Counted from the stretch's first letter, positions 44,717 through 55,173 are shown. The stretch: 64,000 bases of DNA from Marinobacterium arenosum (GCF_019795155.1 NZ_JAILYN010000002.1:62001-126000); one strand, 5' to 3'. Notes: a model not told the origin generated them from the letters alone. Translations and numbers: made by a program.

Positions 44717-45817
44717 TTAGCTCAGGGCACTGAGTCGACGCAGCTCCTCTTCCTGAGCGATCAGGCGACGCTCCAGCGAGTTCAGCTTGGCATTGGCCCG
44801 CATCAGCTCCTCATCCTTGTCTTTCAGTTGAATGCGCAGACCGTTCTCGCGGCGAGATGCCTCCGTGACCGTGTTGGTCTGCTTGGAGCGCTGACGCTTG
44901 ATCTCCTCCTCGAGCTCACGCACCTTGTCCTCCAGCCGCTTGCTCTTGTTGGTCTCCGACAACAGTTGGCTGCTTAGCTTGGCGATATCCCGGCTGCGAC
45001 CGCTGCTGTCGGTCTGCTGCTGCTTGAGATCCTCTTCCAGCGATTTAATCTGAAGCTTAGCACCGTCGATCTTAACGTCACGTTTGGCCAGTTCAGCCTG
45101 CAGGTCATGGATCGTGCGGGTCATCGCCGACTCTTTCTTGCCGACTTCGTCACGCAGCTTTTCCAGCGCGTTGCGGAAATAGCGTACGTCCGCCTCCGCC
45201 TTGCTGACCGCCTCCACCGAGTGGCGTTGCTCGTCCTTGATGCGCTGATCAAAGGTGCGCTTCGAATCCTCGTGGGCCTTACGCAGATGCGCCAGCTCCT
45301 GCTCCAGGTTGGAGCGTCGCTGCTCCTCTTTTTTGCGCAGTGACGTTTCCGAACCCAGGTTGGTCTTCAGTACCTGGATCTCCGCCTCCAACCCTTTGAT
45401 CTGGCTATTGGCCTCGGCCAGTCGTTCCTGCTCCTGGCGGAGCCGTTCGTTGCTCTCAACAACCTGTGACTGGGCACGCCGCACCGCATCATCGGTGCTG
45501 CGCCGAGCTTCCTCGGCGCCCAGGTCGACCTGATGTTTCTCCAGTGCCATCCGGGCGTTGGCCTCTTGCAAGGCATGCTGCCAGATCCGCACGAATGCCT
45601 GATTCAAGACTGCCGGCACCTCGGTCAGCATCACCTGGGATTCACGCGCCAGCAGCCGACTCGGCAGATTGCGCCAGAGCTCCGACCAAACCGCCTCCAC
45701 CGCCGCCAGCTCGCAGCCCACCTGTTCGGCGATCAGCGCCGGCTGCGGCTCCTTACCATCCAACAACAGCGTTTCCGCAACCTGAAAAATCTGTTCGCTG
45801 AGCATCTGTTCACCCAT
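44717..45817 (-). CDS. KfrA-like DNA-binding coiled-coil protein
   Basis: 366 residues. The N-terminal KfrA_N domain (about 1-115: [40 protein letters not shown]) is a helix-turn-helix DNA-binding region first described on IncP plasmids. It is followed by about 230 residues of continuous coiled coil rich in Glu/Arg/Lys/Ala ([20 protein letters not shown]...). On plasmids KfrA is a regulator that forms filaments; chromosomal copies exist in gammaproteobacteria with unknown function. It overlaps rluC by 8 bp and so is probably co-transcribed with it. No plasmid genes are near. Confidence 0.8.
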   Translation of the reverse strand: MGEQMLSEQIFQVAETLLLDGKEPQPALIAEQVGCELAAVEAVWSELWRNLPSRLLARESQVMLTEVPAVLNQAFVRIWQHALQEANARMALEKHQVDLGAEEARRSTDDAVRRAQSQVVESNERLRQEQERLAEANSQIKGLEAEIQVLKTNLGSETSLRKKEEQRRSNLEQELAHLRKAHEDSKRTFDQRIKDEQRHSVEAVSKAEADVRYFRNALEKLRDEVGKKESAMTRTIHDLQAELAKRDVKIDGAKLQIKSLEEDLKQQQTDSSGRSRDIAKLSSQLLSETNKSKRLEDKVRELEEEIKRQRSKQTNTVTEASRRENGLRIQLKDKDEELMRANAKLNSLERRLIAQEEELRRLSALS

Positions 45818-46808
45818 GACCGTTTACTTTCTGTTGTTGCTGACCGCGCTGCCCTGCGGCCAGTCGTTCCATGGCAGCGATCAATGTCTCGTCGAGCGGC
45901 GCCTCGATTATCTTGCGGCCGCCAGACGGCAGCGGAATACGCAGCTCCGCCGCATGCAGAAACAGACGCCGGAAGCCGATCGTCTTCATCTGCCGATTGA
46001 TCTCGTCAATACCGTACTTATCATCACCGACAATCGGATGCCCTTCAAACTGGGCATGGACACGGATCTGGTGGGTTCGCCCGGTGATCGGACGCGCCTC
46101 TACCAGGGTCGCCTGCCGGCCGAACCGGTTTAATACCTTAAACTCGGTTAACGCCGCCTTACCGTCGGCCTGGACCTTGACCACTCGTTCGCCGGATTTG
46201 AGCTCATTCTTGCGTAGTGGTGCATCGACCCGCCGCTTGCTGGCCGACCAGTGACCGCAGACCAACGCATGATAGATCTTGGTCACCTTGCTGCGTTGCA
46301 GCGCTTCATGCATGAACTTCAATGCACTGCGTTTCTTGGCCACCATGATGCAACCGGAGGTATCGCGGTCGAGCCGGTGCACCAGCTCCAGGAAGCGGGC
46401 CTGCGGGCGGATCTGGCGCAATGCCTCGATCAGCCCCAGCGACACGCCGCTGCCGCCATGTACGGCCAGTCCGGACGGCTTGTTGATCACCAGCAGATCG
46501 GCATCCTCATACAGGATGGCGTCTTCGAGATGTTGTTGCATGCCGTCGCTGACCGGCGGCGGCGCATCACGCTCGGCGACCCGTAGCGGCGGTATCCGCA
46601 CCAGATCGTCGATCTGCAGCCGGTATTCCGGCTTGACGCGCTTTTTGTTGACCCGCAGCTCGCCCTTGCGAACAATGCGGTAGATCATGCTCTTGGGGAC
46701 ACCTTTCAGCTCGGTACGGAGAAAGTTATCGATGCGCTGCCCCGCCTGCGCGTCCGTGATTGTAACGAAACGGACCTGCGCGGCGTTGGCGCCCTGTTGT
46801 TCAGACAT
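45810..46808 (-). CDS. RluC, 23S rRNA pseudouridine synthase
   Basis: 332 residues. An S4 RNA-binding domain ([35 protein letters not shown]) is followed by the RluC/D-type pseudouridine synthase domain: [20 protein letters not shown] has the catalytic Asp, and [20 protein letters not shown] is the family signature. RluC modifies positions 955, 2504 and 2580 in E. coli numbering. It is divergent from rne, with a long shared spacer, as in E. coli. The downstream KfrA-like gene overlaps its end by 8 bp. Confidence 0.95.
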   Translation of the reverse strand: MSEQQGANAAQVRFVTITDAQAGQRIDNFLRTELKGVPKSMIYRIVRKGELRVNKKRVKPEYRLQIDDLVRIPPLRVAERDAPPPVSDGMQQHLEDAILYEDADLLVINKPSGLAVHGGSGVSLGLIEALRQIRPQARFLELVHRLDRDTSGCIMVAKKRSALKFMHEALQRSKVTKIYHALVCGHWSASKRRVDAPLRKNELKSGERVVKVQADGKAALTEFKVLNRFGRQATLVEARPITGRTHQIRVHAQFEGHPIVGDDKYGIDEINRQMKTIGFRRLFLHAAELRIPLPSGGRKIIEAPLDETLIAAMERLAAGQRGQQQQKVNGHG

Positions 46809-46836
46809 AGGAAATTTAGCCGTTAAGCGTCGAAAA

Positions 46837-47338
46837 TTGATGCGGTATTTGATAGCTGTTATATTTTAACGCTGCCGTGCGAGGAAGGCTGTACTTTATT
46901 TCATTTTCGGTCTGTCCGTAAATCACAAGATAGGCCCAGCCCCATAACGTAGCGGCAATGCCGAATTATTAATTAGATGTAACGCTTTTCTGACCAACTG
47001 TCCGCGACAAGGCGCAGTTGGAGGTGCAGACGCACGCCGACCAGGAACCTGCGATCACACGCAGCCACAACAAGTAACAAGAACAACATAGGTCGACGTT
47101 TCCTACACCGCGCTGTAATGGGGTGCTGGCACAAAAGGCACCCGAACACTACCTGATCACCGCACCGGCCTACCGGCTGCGGCCAGACCTGCTGAGTAAG
47201 CGCAAAAAAGAAGCGCTTCCCGGATACAGCTACGGACGATACAGGCACAGTGGCGCATCACAGCACAAGACCGCGCCTCGGATACACCGGCGACGAGACT
47301 CCTGGCATGAAAAGCGTTTCACTTTAGAGACCTTCTAG
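46837..47338 (+). promoter_or_regulatory. rne promoter and long 5' leader
   Basis: -35 TTGATG (46837-46842), 17-base spacer and -10 TATATT (46860-46865) place the start near 46872, giving a leader of about 465 bases. In E. coli the rne leader is long and lets RNase E cleave its own mRNA (autoregulation); the same is likely here. No gene is supported in this spacer; a 91-codon frame on the minus strand has no family features. Confidence 0.6.
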
Positions 47339-50300
47339 ATGAAACGAATGTTAATCAACGCAACTCAACCGGAAGAGCTGCGTGTCGCGCTGGTAGATGG
47401 CCAGCGCCTGTACGACCTGGATATCGAATCCGGTAGCCGGGAACAGAAAAAGGCCAACATCTACAAAGGCCGCATCACCCGCGTCGAACCCAGCCTGGAA
47501 GCGGCCTTCGTCGACTACGGCGCCGAACGTCACGGCTTCCTGCCGCTGAAAGAGATCTCCCGCGAATACTTCCACAAGCAGCCTGAACGTGGCGGCCGCC
47601 CGAACATCAAGGAGGTGCTGAAAGAAGGCACCGAGGTGATCGTTCAGGTCGACAAGGAGGAGCGTGGCAACAAGGGCGCGGCACTGACAACTTTCATCAG
47701 TCTGGCCGGCCGCTACCTGGTGCTGATGCCGAACAATCCGCGTGCCGGCGGCATCTCACGCCGCATCGAAGGCGACGAGCGGACACAGCTGAAGGAAGCC
47801 CTGTCCGGCGTCACCGTGCCCGACAAGATGGGCATAATCATCCGCACCGCCGGTGTTGGCCGCTCCAGCGAAGAGCTGCAGTGGGACCTCGACTACCTGG
47901 CCACCCTGTGGGAAGCGATCACCCAGGCGTCAGAGAAGAAAGCCCCGTTCCTGATCTACCAGGACAGCAACGTGGTGATCCGCGCGATCCGCGATTACCT
48001 GCGCGCCGATATCGGTGAAGTACTGATCGACGACAAGGCCGTCTTTGACGAAGCCAGAAGTTTCGTACAGCAGGTAATGCCGAGCTACGAACAGAAGATC
48101 AAGCACTACAGCGAGCAGACCCCGCTGTTCAACCGCTTCCAGATCGAAACCCAGATCGAGACCGCCTTCGAGCGCGAAGTGAAACTGCCGTCCGGCGGTT
48201 CCATCGTGATCGACCCGACCGAGGCACTGGTATCGATCGACATCAACTCGGCGCGCGCCACCCGTGGCGGCGATATCGAGGAAACCGCGCTGAACACCAA
48301 CCTCGAAGCGGCGGAAGAGATCGCCCGCCAGCTGCGTCTGCGCGATATCGGCGGCCTGATCGTGATCGATTTCATCGATATGACGCCGATCAAGAACCAG
48401 CGCGAGGTGGAAAACCGACTGCGCGACGCGCTGAAGCTGGACCGCGCCCGCGTTCAGATGGGCCGCATCTCCCGCTTCGGCCTGCTGGAGATGTCCCGCC
48501 AGCGGCTGCGTCCGTCGCTGGCCGAAACCCGCGGCGTGGTCTGCCCGCGCTGCTCCGGCCAGGGCATCATCCGCGACACCGAATCGCTGGCACTGTCGAT
48601 CCTGCGCCTGATCGAAGAGGAGTCCGCCAAGGACCGCACCGCCCAGATCCGGGCGATCCTGCCGGTCAGCGTGGCCACTTACCTGCTGAACGAGAAGCGC
48701 CGCCCGGTACACGAGATCGAGCTGCGCCACAGCGTGCAGGTGGTGATCGTGCCGAACCCGAACATGGAAACCCCGCACTACGAAGTGGTACGGCTGCGTG
48801 ACGACCACAGCGTCACCACCACCAACGACGCCAGCTACAACCTGCAGCCGGAACCGGAGCTGGACCTGTCACTGGAAACCAGCGCGCCGGCCCCCGCACC
48901 GCGCGAAGTAGCGGCGGTGAAAACCCTGGCTCCGAAGGCGCCTGCCCCGGTCACTGAGAAACCTGCCGAGAGCCCGGCCACCGCCGGCAGCGAAAGCAAA
49001 CCGGCAGCAGCGGCACCGACACCGGCAGCAGCCCCGGCTCCCGCACCGGCAGCCGCCAAACCGGGCCTGTTCGGTCGTATCATCGGCGCCCTGTTCGGCA
49101 CCGGTACAACCACCGCCGAACCGGCAGTGAAAGCAGAACCGGCACCTGTTGAAAAAGAGGAAAAACCGGCGCGCAAGGAACGCCCGGAAGGCCGCTCCGA
49201 CAGCCGCCGCAAGCCGAAGTCCCGTCGCCGCGACAATGATCGTGACCGCCGCCGTCCGAGCAAAGAGCAGGACGAAGTGATCACCATCCAGCCGGAACCG
49301 GATCAGCCGCTGCCGAAAGCCAAACCGGAGAAAACAGAAGGCGAAGAGCAGCAGAAACCGCGCCGCCGCCGCCGCAAATCCCGCAAGGAGCAGGAGGAGC
49401 AGCCGCCGCTGGAAGCCAAGGCAACCGCCAACGCTGCCGATAGCGCCGTGGCAGCCGATCGCGCCGAAGCAGCAACCGAAGCCGCACCCGAAGAGGAAGT
49501 GGTCGCCCGCAATCCGCGCCGTCGTGGTCGTCGTCGCCGCGGCGAGGAACGGGTCGCCCAGCGCAGCGAAGTCGCCGAACAGGCCATTCCGGCGGTAGCA
49601 GCCGCTGCCGACAGCGCAGCCGCCGTAGAGGCCGAAGCGATGCCGACACCGGTCAACGGTCAGATCACCGATGTGGTGGAAGCAACCGAAGCCGTACAGA
49701 CAGCCACCAGCGAAGCGCCTGAGCAGGTAGCTCAGACCGCAGAGCAACCGGCAGCGGTTGAGACAGAGCGCACAACAGCCGAAGCCATCGAGCAGACGGC
49801 AGCCGCAGAAGCGGAAACCGCTATCGGCGAAGCCGAGACCAAGCTGGAACCGGCCGAAACCGAAACAGCCGAAGCCGAAGCCCCGACCGGACAAGCGGTT
49901 GCAGAAACTGAATCCGTCGAAGCCACAAAGGAACAGGCTGAGCCGGAAGCAGCGGCAGTAGCCGAAGAACAGCCGCAGCAGCAGCAGCAGCAGCAGTTGG
50001 CCGCCGAGCCTGCAACAGCCGAGACCGAAACCGCAGAGCCGGCAGCCGAAGCAGCCGAGTCAACGGCGGAAGCACCGGCCGACGAAACTACAGAAGCCGA
50101 AGCCCCTGCCGAAGCTGTCGCGACCGTCGAAACTCCGACCGAAGCAACTGCTGAAGCGACCGAAGCTGAAGCCGCAGAAGAGGCTCCGAAGCCGAGCGCC
50201 GACGAAGCCAAAGCCGAAACGACCGAAGCTGCCGAAGCAGAACCCGTCGTCGCGGTTGAAGTGACTGAGGATAAAGCGGAAGCAGAAGCGGTCGAGGAGA

Positions 50301-50392
50301 AACCGGCCGCCGAAGAGCGTCCGCGCCGTCGTCGCAGCCGCCGCGCCCCGAACGATCCACGCGAAGCGCGCCGCCAGCAGTCTGACGGCTGA
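47339..50392 (+). CDS. Ribonuclease E
   Basis: 1017 residues. The N-terminal catalytic half has the [20 protein letters not shown] start, the S1 domain (about 37-120), the 5'-sensor region, the DNase I-like domain with metal-binding D301 ([12 protein letters not shown]) and D344 (VIDFIDM), and the zinc-link CPRCSGQG (C402, C405) that holds the dimer together. The C-terminal half is disordered: Ala/Pro-rich to about 600, an Arg-rich RNA-binding stretch ([20 protein letters not shown] near 630), then about 300 residues rich in Ala/Glu/Thr/Pro, with a Gln tract at 49971-49996, ending [18 protein letters not shown]. It starts RNA decay and processes rRNA and tRNA precursors at the inner membrane. 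A terminator follows. Confidence 0.96.
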   Translation: MKRMLINATQPEELRVALVDGQRLYDLDIESGSREQKKANIYKGRITRVEPSLEAAFVDYGAERHGFLPLKEISREYFHKQPERGGRPNIKEVLKEGTEVIVQVDKEERGNKGAALTTFISLAGRYLVLMPNNPRAGGISRRIEGDERTQLKEALSGVTVPDKMGIIIRTAGVGRSSEELQWDLDYLATLWEAITQASEKKAPFLIYQDSNVVIRAIRDYLRADIGEVLIDDKAVFDEARSFVQQVMPSYEQKIKHYSEQTPLFNRFQIETQIETAFEREVKLPSGGSIVIDPTEALVSIDINSARATRGGDIEETALNTNLEAAEEIARQLRLRDIGGLIVIDFIDMTPIKNQREVENRLRDALKLDRARVQMGRISRFGLLEMSRQRLRPSLAETRGVVCPRCSGQGIIRDTESLALSILRLIEEESAKDRTAQIRAILPVSVATYLLNEKRRPVHEIELRHSVQVVIVPNPNMETPHYEVVRLRDDHSVTTTNDASYNLQPEPELDLSLETSAPAPAPREVAAVKTLAPKAPAPVTEKPAESPATAGSESKPAAAAPTPAAAPAPAPAAAKPGLFGRIIGALFGTGTTTAEPAVKAEPAPVEKEEKPARKERPEGRSDSRRKPKSRRRDNDRDRRRPSKEQDEVITIQPEPDQPLPKAKPEKTEGEEQQKPRRRRRKSRKEQEEQPPLEAKATANAADSAVAADRAEAATEAAPEEEVVARNPRRRGRRRRGEERVAQRSEVAEQAIPAVAAAADSAAAVEAEAMPTPVNGQITDVVEATEAVQTATSEAPEQVAQTAEQPAAVETERTTAEAIEQTAAAEAETAIGEAETKLEPAETETAEAEAPTGQAVAETESVEATKEQAEPEAAAVAEEQPQQQQQQQLAAEPATAETETAEPAAEAAESTAEAPADETTEAEAPAEAVATVETPTEATAEATEAEAAEEAPKPSADEAKAETTEAAEAEPVVAVEVTEDKAEAEAVEEKPAAEERPRRRRSRRAPNDPREARRQQSDG

Positions 50393-50422
50393 TCGAAACG
50401 GCCAACGCCTTAAGCTGAAAGC

Positions 50423-50456
50423 AAATACCCGCATCCTTGGATGCGGGTATTTTTTT
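50423..50456 (+). terminator. Terminator of rne
   Basis: Perfect 12-pair stem AAATACCCGCAT/ATGCGGGTATTT with the loop CCTTGG, followed by TTTT. It lies about 30 bp after the rne stop codon. Confidence 0.93.
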
Positions 50457-50651
50457 GTTCGCAGTGAACAGATGACAGAGTTGAGTAAACAGTAAGCATC
50501 CGGCCCCGCCACTGGTAACAAGCCCGGCGACAGCATCTCGCCTAGCTGCATAGACTTAAACAGATACCAACCTATCCACCCTGCTATAAGCCACCGCCAG
50601 GCAAAACTGTTAACTCAACACTGACAACTCTTAACTGTAAAAAATAGCTGT

Positions 50652-50674
50652 AAAAAAACCGACTTAAGCCGGTT
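50652..50674 (-). terminator. Terminator overlapping the end of murB
   Basis: On the minus strand AACCGGCTTAAGTCGGTT folds and is followed by TTTTTTA. The murB stop codon (50664-50666) lies inside the hairpin. Confidence 0.75.
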
Positions 50675-51698
50675 GTGGGTAGAGACGCGGTTCGATCTGC
50701 AGCTGCACACCGAAGGTTTGCTGCACCGACCGCTGGATACTGCCGGCCAGCGCCAGTAGTTGCTGGCGATCACCACCACCATGATTGACCAATACCAACG
50801 CCTGCCGGTCATAGACACCGACAGCGCCCTGACGATACCCCTTCCAGCCAGCCTGGTCGATCAGCCAGCCGGCCGCCAGCTTCATATGACCCGGCTTATC
50901 GGGAAACGCCACCAAGCGCGGGAAACGCCCTTTCAGAGCCTCATAGACGCTCTGCTCGACAATCGGGTTCTCGAAGAAGCTGCCGGCATTGCCCAGCTGG
51001 GCGGGATCCGGCAGCTTGCTGCGCCGAATCGCAACGATGGTGTCGAACAGCTGCTGCGGGGTCGGCTCTACAATACCGTCCGCTGCGAGCTGTTCAGCCA
51101 GCGCACGATAGGCCAGGTTGACGACAGGCGTACGGCTCAGCCTGAAGCGCACCGACCAGATAATATACCGACCGGCATCCTCACCTTTGAAACGACTCCA
51201 CCGATAACCAAAACCGCAGTCATCGTTGCCGAACTCTATCAACCGCTGCTGCTGACGATCCCAGGCGGTCAACGAAACCATGTTGTCTTTCAGCTCGACA
51301 CCATAGGCGCCGATATTCTGAATCGGAGCGGCGCCGACAGTACCCGGAATCAACGCCAGGTTTTCCAGGCCATGCCAGCCACGCTGAAGCGCGCTCTCAA
51401 CCAGGCCATGCCAGGACTCACCAGCGGCCACCTCGACCAGCAGCTGGCCGCCCTGCTCCTCGAGCAGTTCGATACCGCGGTTCTCGAGCCGCACCACCAG
51501 CCCCGGCAGCCGGTCAGCCAGGATAAGATTGCTACCGCCGCCCAGCACCAGTAACGGCCATGCCTGCTGGTCGGCCAACTGCAGGGCCTGCTGCAACTGA
51601 TCCAGCGAAGCGATCTCGACAAAACGCTCGGCGACCGCATGAAAGCCCAGCGTATTACAGCGAGTCAGCGGATAGTCTTCGACGATCTGCAGGCTCAT
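50664..51698 (-). CDS. MurB, UDP-N-acetylenolpyruvoylglucosamine reductase
   Basis: 344 residues of type I MurB. It reduces UDP-GlcNAc-enolpyruvate to UDP-MurNAc in peptidoglycan synthesis with FAD and NADPH. FAD-binding segments are VLGGGSNLILADRLPGLVV and ALIPGTVGAAPIQNIGAYGV; GNAGSFFENPIVEQ contains the catalytic Ser region, and the C-terminal helix with VYDRQALVLVNHGGG fits type I. The stop lies inside a terminator hairpin. The gene overlaps the upstream phosphatase gene by 4 bp and ends the envelope operon. Confidence 0.96.
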   Translation of the reverse strand: MSLQIVEDYPLTRCNTLGFHAVAERFVEIASLDQLQQALQLADQQAWPLLVLGGGSNLILADRLPGLVVRLENRGIELLEEQGGQLLVEVAAGESWHGLVESALQRGWHGLENLALIPGTVGAAPIQNIGAYGVELKDNMVSLTAWDRQQQRLIEFGNDDCGFGYRWSRFKGEDAGRYIIWSVRFRLSRTPVVNLAYRALAEQLAADGIVEPTPQQLFDTIVAIRRSKLPDPAQLGNAGSFFENPIVEQSVYEALKGRFPRLVAFPDKPGHMKLAAGWLIDQAGWKGYRQGAVGVYDRQALVLVNHGGGDRQQLLALAGSIQRSVQQTFGVQLQIEPRLYPQPA

Positions 51699-52162
51699 CG
51701 GCTGGTCCGGATCCGTTGCAGCAAGCCGTCGGCCGCCTGTTCGACCAAGTCGAGCACCCGCTCAAAGCCCGCGTCGCCGCCATAATAGGGATCGGGCACT
51801 TCCGCGCCGGACAGCCCGGCGAACTCCAGAAACAGCCCCAGATGGCCCTGGTAATCCGCCGGACAGATATCCCGCAGGTCAGCCAGGTTCTGGCTGTCCA
51901 TCGCCAGCACATAATCATAGCGCTGGAAATCGACCGGTTTGGCCTGGCGAGCCCGCAACGGGCTCAGATCATAGCCACGCCGAGCCGCCGCCGCGGTGGC
52001 GCGGGCATCGGGCGCCTTACCGATGTGGTAAGCGGCGGTGCCGGCGGAATCCACCTCGATCAGATCCGCCATACCGGACCGGCTCACCTTGTGCAGGAAC
52101 ACCCCGTGAGCGGTCGGCGAGCGACAGATATTGCCCAGACAAACGAATAACACCCGGGTCAT
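51695..52162 (-). CDS. Low molecular weight protein-tyrosine phosphatase
   Basis: 155 residues. The P-loop VCLGNICRSPTAHGVF holds the catalytic Cys8 and Arg14; the general-acid loop is EVPDPYYGGDAGFERV. Related proteins (Wzb/Etp-like and YwlE-like) dephosphorylate tyrosine or arginine. It lies between kdsB and murB with a 4-bp overlap to murB, a common arrangement in gammaproteobacteria. Confidence 0.92.
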   Translation of the reverse strand: MTRVLFVCLGNICRSPTAHGVFLHKVSRSGMADLIEVDSAGTAAYHIGKAPDARATAAAARRGYDLSPLRARQAKPVDFQRYDYVLAMDSQNLADLRDICPADYQGHLGLFLEFAGLSGAEVPDPYYGGDAGFERVLDLVEQAADGLLQRIRTSR

Positions 52163-52165
52163 CCG

Positions 52166-52930
52166 TCAACCCTCCAGCAGCGCACGGATACGCTCAAGAT
52201 CTTCCGGCGTATCGACGCCGGCCGGCGGCTGTTCATCCGCCTGCTCGACATGAATACCGGCGCCCTGCCACATGGCGCGCAGCTGCTCCAGGCACTCGGT
52301 CTGCTCCAGCGGTGCCGGCGGCCATTTGACGAAGTCGTTCAGCAGCTTGACCCGGTAGGCATAGATACCGATATGGCGCTGCCAGCTGAAGCCAGTCGGC
52401 ATCTCGCCGCTCTCCAAAGCCTGCTGATGCTGGTCACGGGGCCAGGGGATCGGCGCCCGGCTGAAGTACATCGCCCTGCCGTCGACACTACTGACCACCT
52501 TGACCACGTTGGGATTGAGCAGGCTTTCGAGTGATTCGATCGGCTCGCTGAGGGTGGCGATACTCGCACTGGGCACCGCCTTCAGGTTATGGGCCACCTG
52601 ATTGATGATCCGCGGCGGGATCAGCGGCTCGTCACCCTGTACGTTGACCACGATATCGTCGGCATAGAAACCCAGCTGGTGGACTACCTCCTGCAGCCGG
52701 TCGGTGCCGGACGGGTGCTCGCTGGAGGTCATGCAGACCTCGGCGCCGAAACCACGGGCAGCAGCGGCGATGCGATCGTCGTCGGTGGCGATGATGACAC
52801 GATTGGCCTCGCTCTGGCAGGCACGCTCGTAGACATGTTGCAGCATCGGCTTGCCGGCCAGATCCGCCAGCGGCTTGCCGGGAAAGCGGGTCGACGCGTA
52901 GCGCGCCGGAATTATCACTGTGAAGCTCAT
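52166..52930 (-). CDS. KdsB, CMP-KDO synthetase
   Basis: 254 residues. It activates KDO with CTP for LPS inner-core synthesis. The start [20 protein letters not shown] and [17 protein letters not shown] is the nucleotide-binding signature; [11 protein letters not shown] and HIGIYAYR are conserved in KdsB. The gene follows the Trm112-like gene after 9 bp, within the envelope operon. Confidence 0.96.
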   Translation of the reverse strand: MSFTVIIPARYASTRFPGKPLADLAGKPMLQHVYERACQSEANRVIIATDDDRIAAAARGFGAEVCMTSSEHPSGTDRLQEVVHQLGFYADDIVVNVQGDEPLIPPRIINQVAHNLKAVPSASIATLSEPIESLESLLNPNVVKVVSSVDGRAMYFSRAPIPWPRDQHQQALESGEMPTGFSWQRHIGIYAYRVKLLNDFVKWPPAPLEQTECLEQLRAMWQGAGIHVEQADEQPPAGVDTPEDLERIRALLEG

Positions 52931-52939
52931 GGCTGCCCC

Positions 52940-53125
52940 TTACTTTCGCTCACGCTCTTCGGCGGTCAGGGTGCGCGCTTCGGACTCCAGCATCACCGGA
53001 ATATCGTCACGAATCGGGTAGGCCAGTCCGCTGGCGCGACAGATCAGTTCATTGGTCTCCTTGTTCCATTCCAACGGCGCCTTGGACACCGGGCAGACCA
53101 GAATTTCGAGCAGTTTCGTATCCAT
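52940..53125 (-). CDS. Trm112 family (YcaR-like) small protein
   Basis: 61 residues: [39 protein letters not shown] and a Glu/Arg-rich tail. It is a Trm112/UPF0434 protein; only one Cys pair member is visible near each end (CPVSK, CRASG), so zinc binding is less complete than in eukaryotic Trm112. Its usual place is between lpxK and kdsB, as here. Function in bacteria is unclear. Confidence 0.92.
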   Translation of the reverse strand: MDTKLLEILVCPVSKAPLEWNKETNELICRASGLAYPIRDDIPVMLESEARTLTAEERERK

Positions 53126-53134
53126 ATTGATCGT

Positions 53135-54121
53135 TTACCGTTTAGTTTGCGCAATCTCAGTTAAGCGCTGCAGCAACGCCGCTGCAAAGGTTTCGGGCAA
53201 CTCGGCCGCCACTTCGAGGTAATACCCCTGACGGAGGCCCAGCCCAGCCCATTTAATCGCATCTTTTTCTGTCGTCAGCAACGGCAGCGGCGGCTCGAAC
53301 TGCAGCTCATCCGCCGTATAGGCATGGTGATCCGGAAACGGATGGGGCATGAACGACACCCCAAGCGACGCCAGCGTATCGAAAAACCGCTTCGGGTTGC
53401 CGATACCGGCGACGGCATGCACCCGCTCGCCGGAAAAATGCTCCAATGGCAGTTCTGCACCATCCAGCGCGCGGTAGCGCTGCGGTTGTAGCCGCATCTG
53501 TACATCGACCCGCTCCAGCGACGGCTTCGGGCGGCCGTTACTGATAACAAAATCCACCGACGACAGACGCTCGGCCGGCTCGCGCAGCGGCCCGGCCGGC
53601 AGACAGTGGCCGTTGCCCAGGCCACGCACCCCGTCGATCACCACCAGCTCGAGATCCCGCCCCAGGGCATGATGCTGCAGGCCGTCGTCGCTGATAATCA
53701 GGTCGCAATCAAAGCGCTCCAGCAGATGCCGGGCAGCCTGTACCCGATTCGGGTCGATCACCACCGGACAACCACAGCGCCGGGCCAGCATCAGCGGCTC
53801 ATCACCGCACTGGGCCGGATTACCGGAAGCTTCGACCACCCAGGGCAGCGCCGGCGGCTTGGCCTTGTAACCGCGGCTGACGATACCGGGCCGGAAACCG
53901 GCCTGGCGCGCCCGCTCCACCAGCCAGGCCACCAGCGGCGTCTTACCGGTGCCGCCCAGGGTAATGTTGCCGACCACCACCAGCGGTACCGGCGGCTGCC
54001 AGGCCTGCTTGGCAGCCGCTCTACGGCGGGTTACGACAAAGCGGTAGAAAGACTCCAGCAACCGCCACGGCAGTGCCGGCGCCTGATCACTGTACCAGCG
54101 CTCTTGCAATCGCGACATCAA
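53135..54121 (-). CDS. LpxK, tetraacyldisaccharide 4'-kinase
   Basis: 328 residues. It phosphorylates the 4' position of the lipid A precursor at the inner membrane. The P-loop is VVGNITLGGTGKTPLVAWLV; RPGIVSRGYKAKP and DCDLIISDDGLQHHALGRDL (DDGxQH) are diagnostic; an N-terminal amphipathic/hydrophobic start (ALPWRLLESFYRFV) fits membrane association. It overlaps the ExbD-like gene by 4 bp. Confidence 0.96.
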   Translation of the reverse strand: MMSRLQERWYSDQAPALPWRLLESFYRFVVTRRRAAAKQAWQPPVPLVVVGNITLGGTGKTPLVAWLVERARQAGFRPGIVSRGYKAKPPALPWVVEASGNPAQCGDEPLMLARRCGCPVVIDPNRVQAARHLLERFDCDLIISDDGLQHHALGRDLELVVIDGVRGLGNGHCLPAGPLREPAERLSSVDFVISNGRPKPSLERVDVQMRLQPQRYRALDGAELPLEHFSGERVHAVAGIGNPKRFFDTLASLGVSFMPHPFPDHHAYTADELQFEPPLPLLTTEKDAIKWAGLGLRQGYYLEVAAELPETFAAALLQRLTEIAQTKR

Positions 54122-54540
54122 TCCGCACCCGGCTCCTGGGTGGTGATACTGAGCTGGATGAAGCCCAGTTGGCCGGCCACATCCATCGCTGTTACTACCG
54201 ACTGGTGCGGCGTATTGGCATCGGCGGTAATGGTCAGCGGCCGCTTGGTATCGCCGGCGGACAATTCCCGCAGCGCCCGCTTGAGGGTATCGGGCTGGGT
54301 ATTGACCAGCGGCGTGCCGTTGACACTGTAGCTGCCGTCAGCGGCGATCAGGATCTCCAGCAGCTCCTTCTGCTCCTGCTGTTCACTGACACCTTCCGCC
54401 TGCGGCAGGTCGATCTCCAGGTGGGTTTCGCGGGTAAAGGTGGTCGACACCATGAAGAAGATCAGTAACAGGAACACCACGTCAATCAGCGGCGTCAGGT
54501 TGACGTTGACCTCCTCCACCCTCTGGCGGCGAAATTTCAT
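54118..54540 (-). CDS. ExbD/TolR family protein
   Basis: 140 residues. One N-terminal membrane helix (LIDVVFLLLIFFMVSTTF) with the conserved Asp (D in LTPLIDVVF) for proton use, then a periplasmic domain (ALRELSAGDTKRPLTITADA). It works with an ExbB/TolQ protein as a proton-driven motor. It is 4 bp overlapping with lpxK and 12 bp after the ExbB-like gene. In this locus the pair usually serves outer-membrane or LPS-linked transport, but TonB or Tol partners are not present here. Confidence 0.94.
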   Translation of the reverse strand: MKFRRQRVEEVNVNLTPLIDVVFLLLIFFMVSTTFTRETHLEIDLPQAEGVSEQQEQKELLEILIAADGSYSVNGTPLVNTQPDTLKRALRELSAGDTKRPLTITADANTPHQSVVTAMDVAGQLGFIQLSITTQEPGAD

Positions 54541-54552
54541 CGTGCGCCCCCG

Positions 54553-55173
54553 TCAGTCATAGTCGACTTCGCGCTCGCCATGCATCGCCTCGATCAACTT
54601 GATCGACTCCTGCTCCATGGTCACCACCAGCGAATCGACCCGGCGCTGGAAATAGCGGTGGAAGATCAGTGCCGGAATGGCTACCGACAGGCCGGCCGCC
54701 GTGGTGATCAATGCCTCGGAGATGCCACCGGCCAACACGTTGGCGTTGCCGGTACCCTGCACCATGATCTCGGTAAACACCTTGATCATGCCGATAACGG
54801 TACCCAGCAGCCCCAACAACGGGGTGATCGCGGCAATGGTGCCGAGCGGGTTGAGGAAACGTTCCAGCTCATGCACCACATGACTGGCCGCCTCCTCGAT
54901 ACTGTCCTTCATCACATCACGACCGAAGCGGGCATTGTTCAGGCCCGCCACCAGGATGCGACCCAGTGCGCTGGAGGCCTTGATCGCCTGCATCTGCTCG
55001 AGGGTCAGCTCGCCATCGCGCACCTGCCCCCAGATCTGCGCCAACAGCCCCGGCGGCGCGATGCGACTTACCCGCAGGGTCCATAAACGCTCCAGACAGA
55101 TCGCCAACGCCAGCACCGAACAGGCCAGAATCGGCACCATCAGCCAGCCACCGGATTGAATCAGCTCAAACAC
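54553..55173 (-). CDS. MotA/TolQ/ExbB family proton channel protein
   Basis: 206 residues with three membrane helices: one at the N-terminus (GGWLMVPILACSVLALAICL) and two around 115-135 and 150-175 (PLGTIAAITPLLGLLGTVIG, LITTAAGLSVAIPALIFHRY). The cytoplasmic loop between the first two contains the ARFGRDVMKDSIEEAASHVV segment. It forms the channel with the ExbD-like protein encoded immediately downstream and starts the exbB-exbD-lpxK-trm112-kdsB-ptp-murB operon. Confidence 0.94.
   Translation of the reverse strand: MFELIQSGGWLMVPILACSVLALAICLERLWTLRVSRIAPPGLLAQIWGQVRDGELTLEQMQAIKASSALGRILVAGLNNARFGRDVMKDSIEEAASHVVHELERFLNPLGTIAAITPLLGLLGTVIGMIKVFTEIMVQGTGNANVLAGGISEALITTAAGLSVAIPALIFHRYFQRRVDSLVVTMEQESIKLIEAMHGEREVDYD

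Noticed and set aside
46973-47248. Minus-strand 91-codon frame in the rne leader
   Set aside because: No ribosome binding site or family match; the region is best explained as promoter and leader.
48869-49894. Minus-strand frames rich in Gly/Cys/Phe opposite rne
   Set aside because: They are antisense reads of the Ala/Glu/Arg-rich RNase E tail with no start signals.
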